Origin: Desulfobulbus sp.
GTDB taxonomy: Bacteria; Pseudomonadota; Gammaproteobacteria; Burkholderiales; Rhodocyclaceae
Direction: 5' to 3'
Length of the DNA: 8,673 nucleotides
NCBI GenBank assembly: GCA_009782025.1
Contig: WQUQ01000326.1
Coordinates: 1 to 8,673 of the forward strand
Part shown: positions 8,671 through 8,673 of the stretch, in pieces
Numbering within the stretch: the first letter of the stretch is position 1
Layout: each line of letters opens with the position of its first letter
The notes under the pieces: model-generated
What the model was told of the DNA's origin: nothing
Databases searched by the model: none
The model's input: only the letters and a program-made list of their open reading frames with translations
Position numbers and translations under genes: made by a program

Positions 8671-8673
8671 TGA

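Noticed and set aside
8533..8673. Plus-strand frame from a GTG through the hairpin cluster to TGA at the window end, considered as a tnpB or iscB C-terminus
   Set aside because: Only 46 codons, starts inside the repeat, shows no recognisable nuclease motif, and could be chance in high-GC DNA.

Overview
This window (8,673 bp, GC-rich) looks like a stretch of betaproteobacterial chromosome, most likely from a Rhodocyclales-type organism. The taxonomic call is an inference from protein style, from the gene set (kdsA, pyrG, nnr, cnoX, nadC, thrC) and from high GC at third codon positions. No rRNA, tRNA, CRISPR array, intact insertion sequence or prophage gene was seen.

Layout: positions 1-5671 are almost entirely minus-strand genes. 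In transcription order they are cnoX (chaperedoxin, 5671-4814), a three-ORF cassette (4746-3616), nnr (NAD(P)HX repair, 3555-2065), pyrG (CTP synthase, 1927-284) and the 5' part of kdsA (287 down to the left edge, overlapping pyrG by 4 bp). nadC lies divergently on the plus strand (5826-6689) and shares an intergenic promoter region with cnoX. After nadC come a 102-bp repeat-like element, a probable 45-codon membrane microprotein on the plus strand (6865-7002) and a convergent thrC on the minus strand (8447-7020). The right edge (8483-8673) holds a second, inverted copy of the repeat and a cluster of three hairpins.

The core genes are housekeeping metabolism: CTP supply (pyrG), KDO for lipopolysaccharide (kdsA), NAD synthesis (nadC) and nicotinamide cofactor repair (nnr), threonine synthesis (thrC), and protein folding with redox protection (cnoX). 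The accessory material is the cassette at 3616-4746, which encodes an AbiEii-type nucleotidyltransferase overlapped by a small upstream ORF and followed by a short ORF with the strongest Shine-Dalgarno sequence in the window. It has lower GC than its neighbours, does not carry the usual AbiEi antitoxin and is the best candidate for a poorly described system here.

The most notable non-coding structure is of three kinds. (1) A repeat family has one copy directly behind nadC and an inverted copy that abuts the thrC promoter. (2) A circularly permuted 26-bp motif occurs upstream of both pyrG and nadC in the same orientation relative to the gene. (3) A hairpin cluster upstream of thrC resembles REP sequences or IS200/IS605-type ends.
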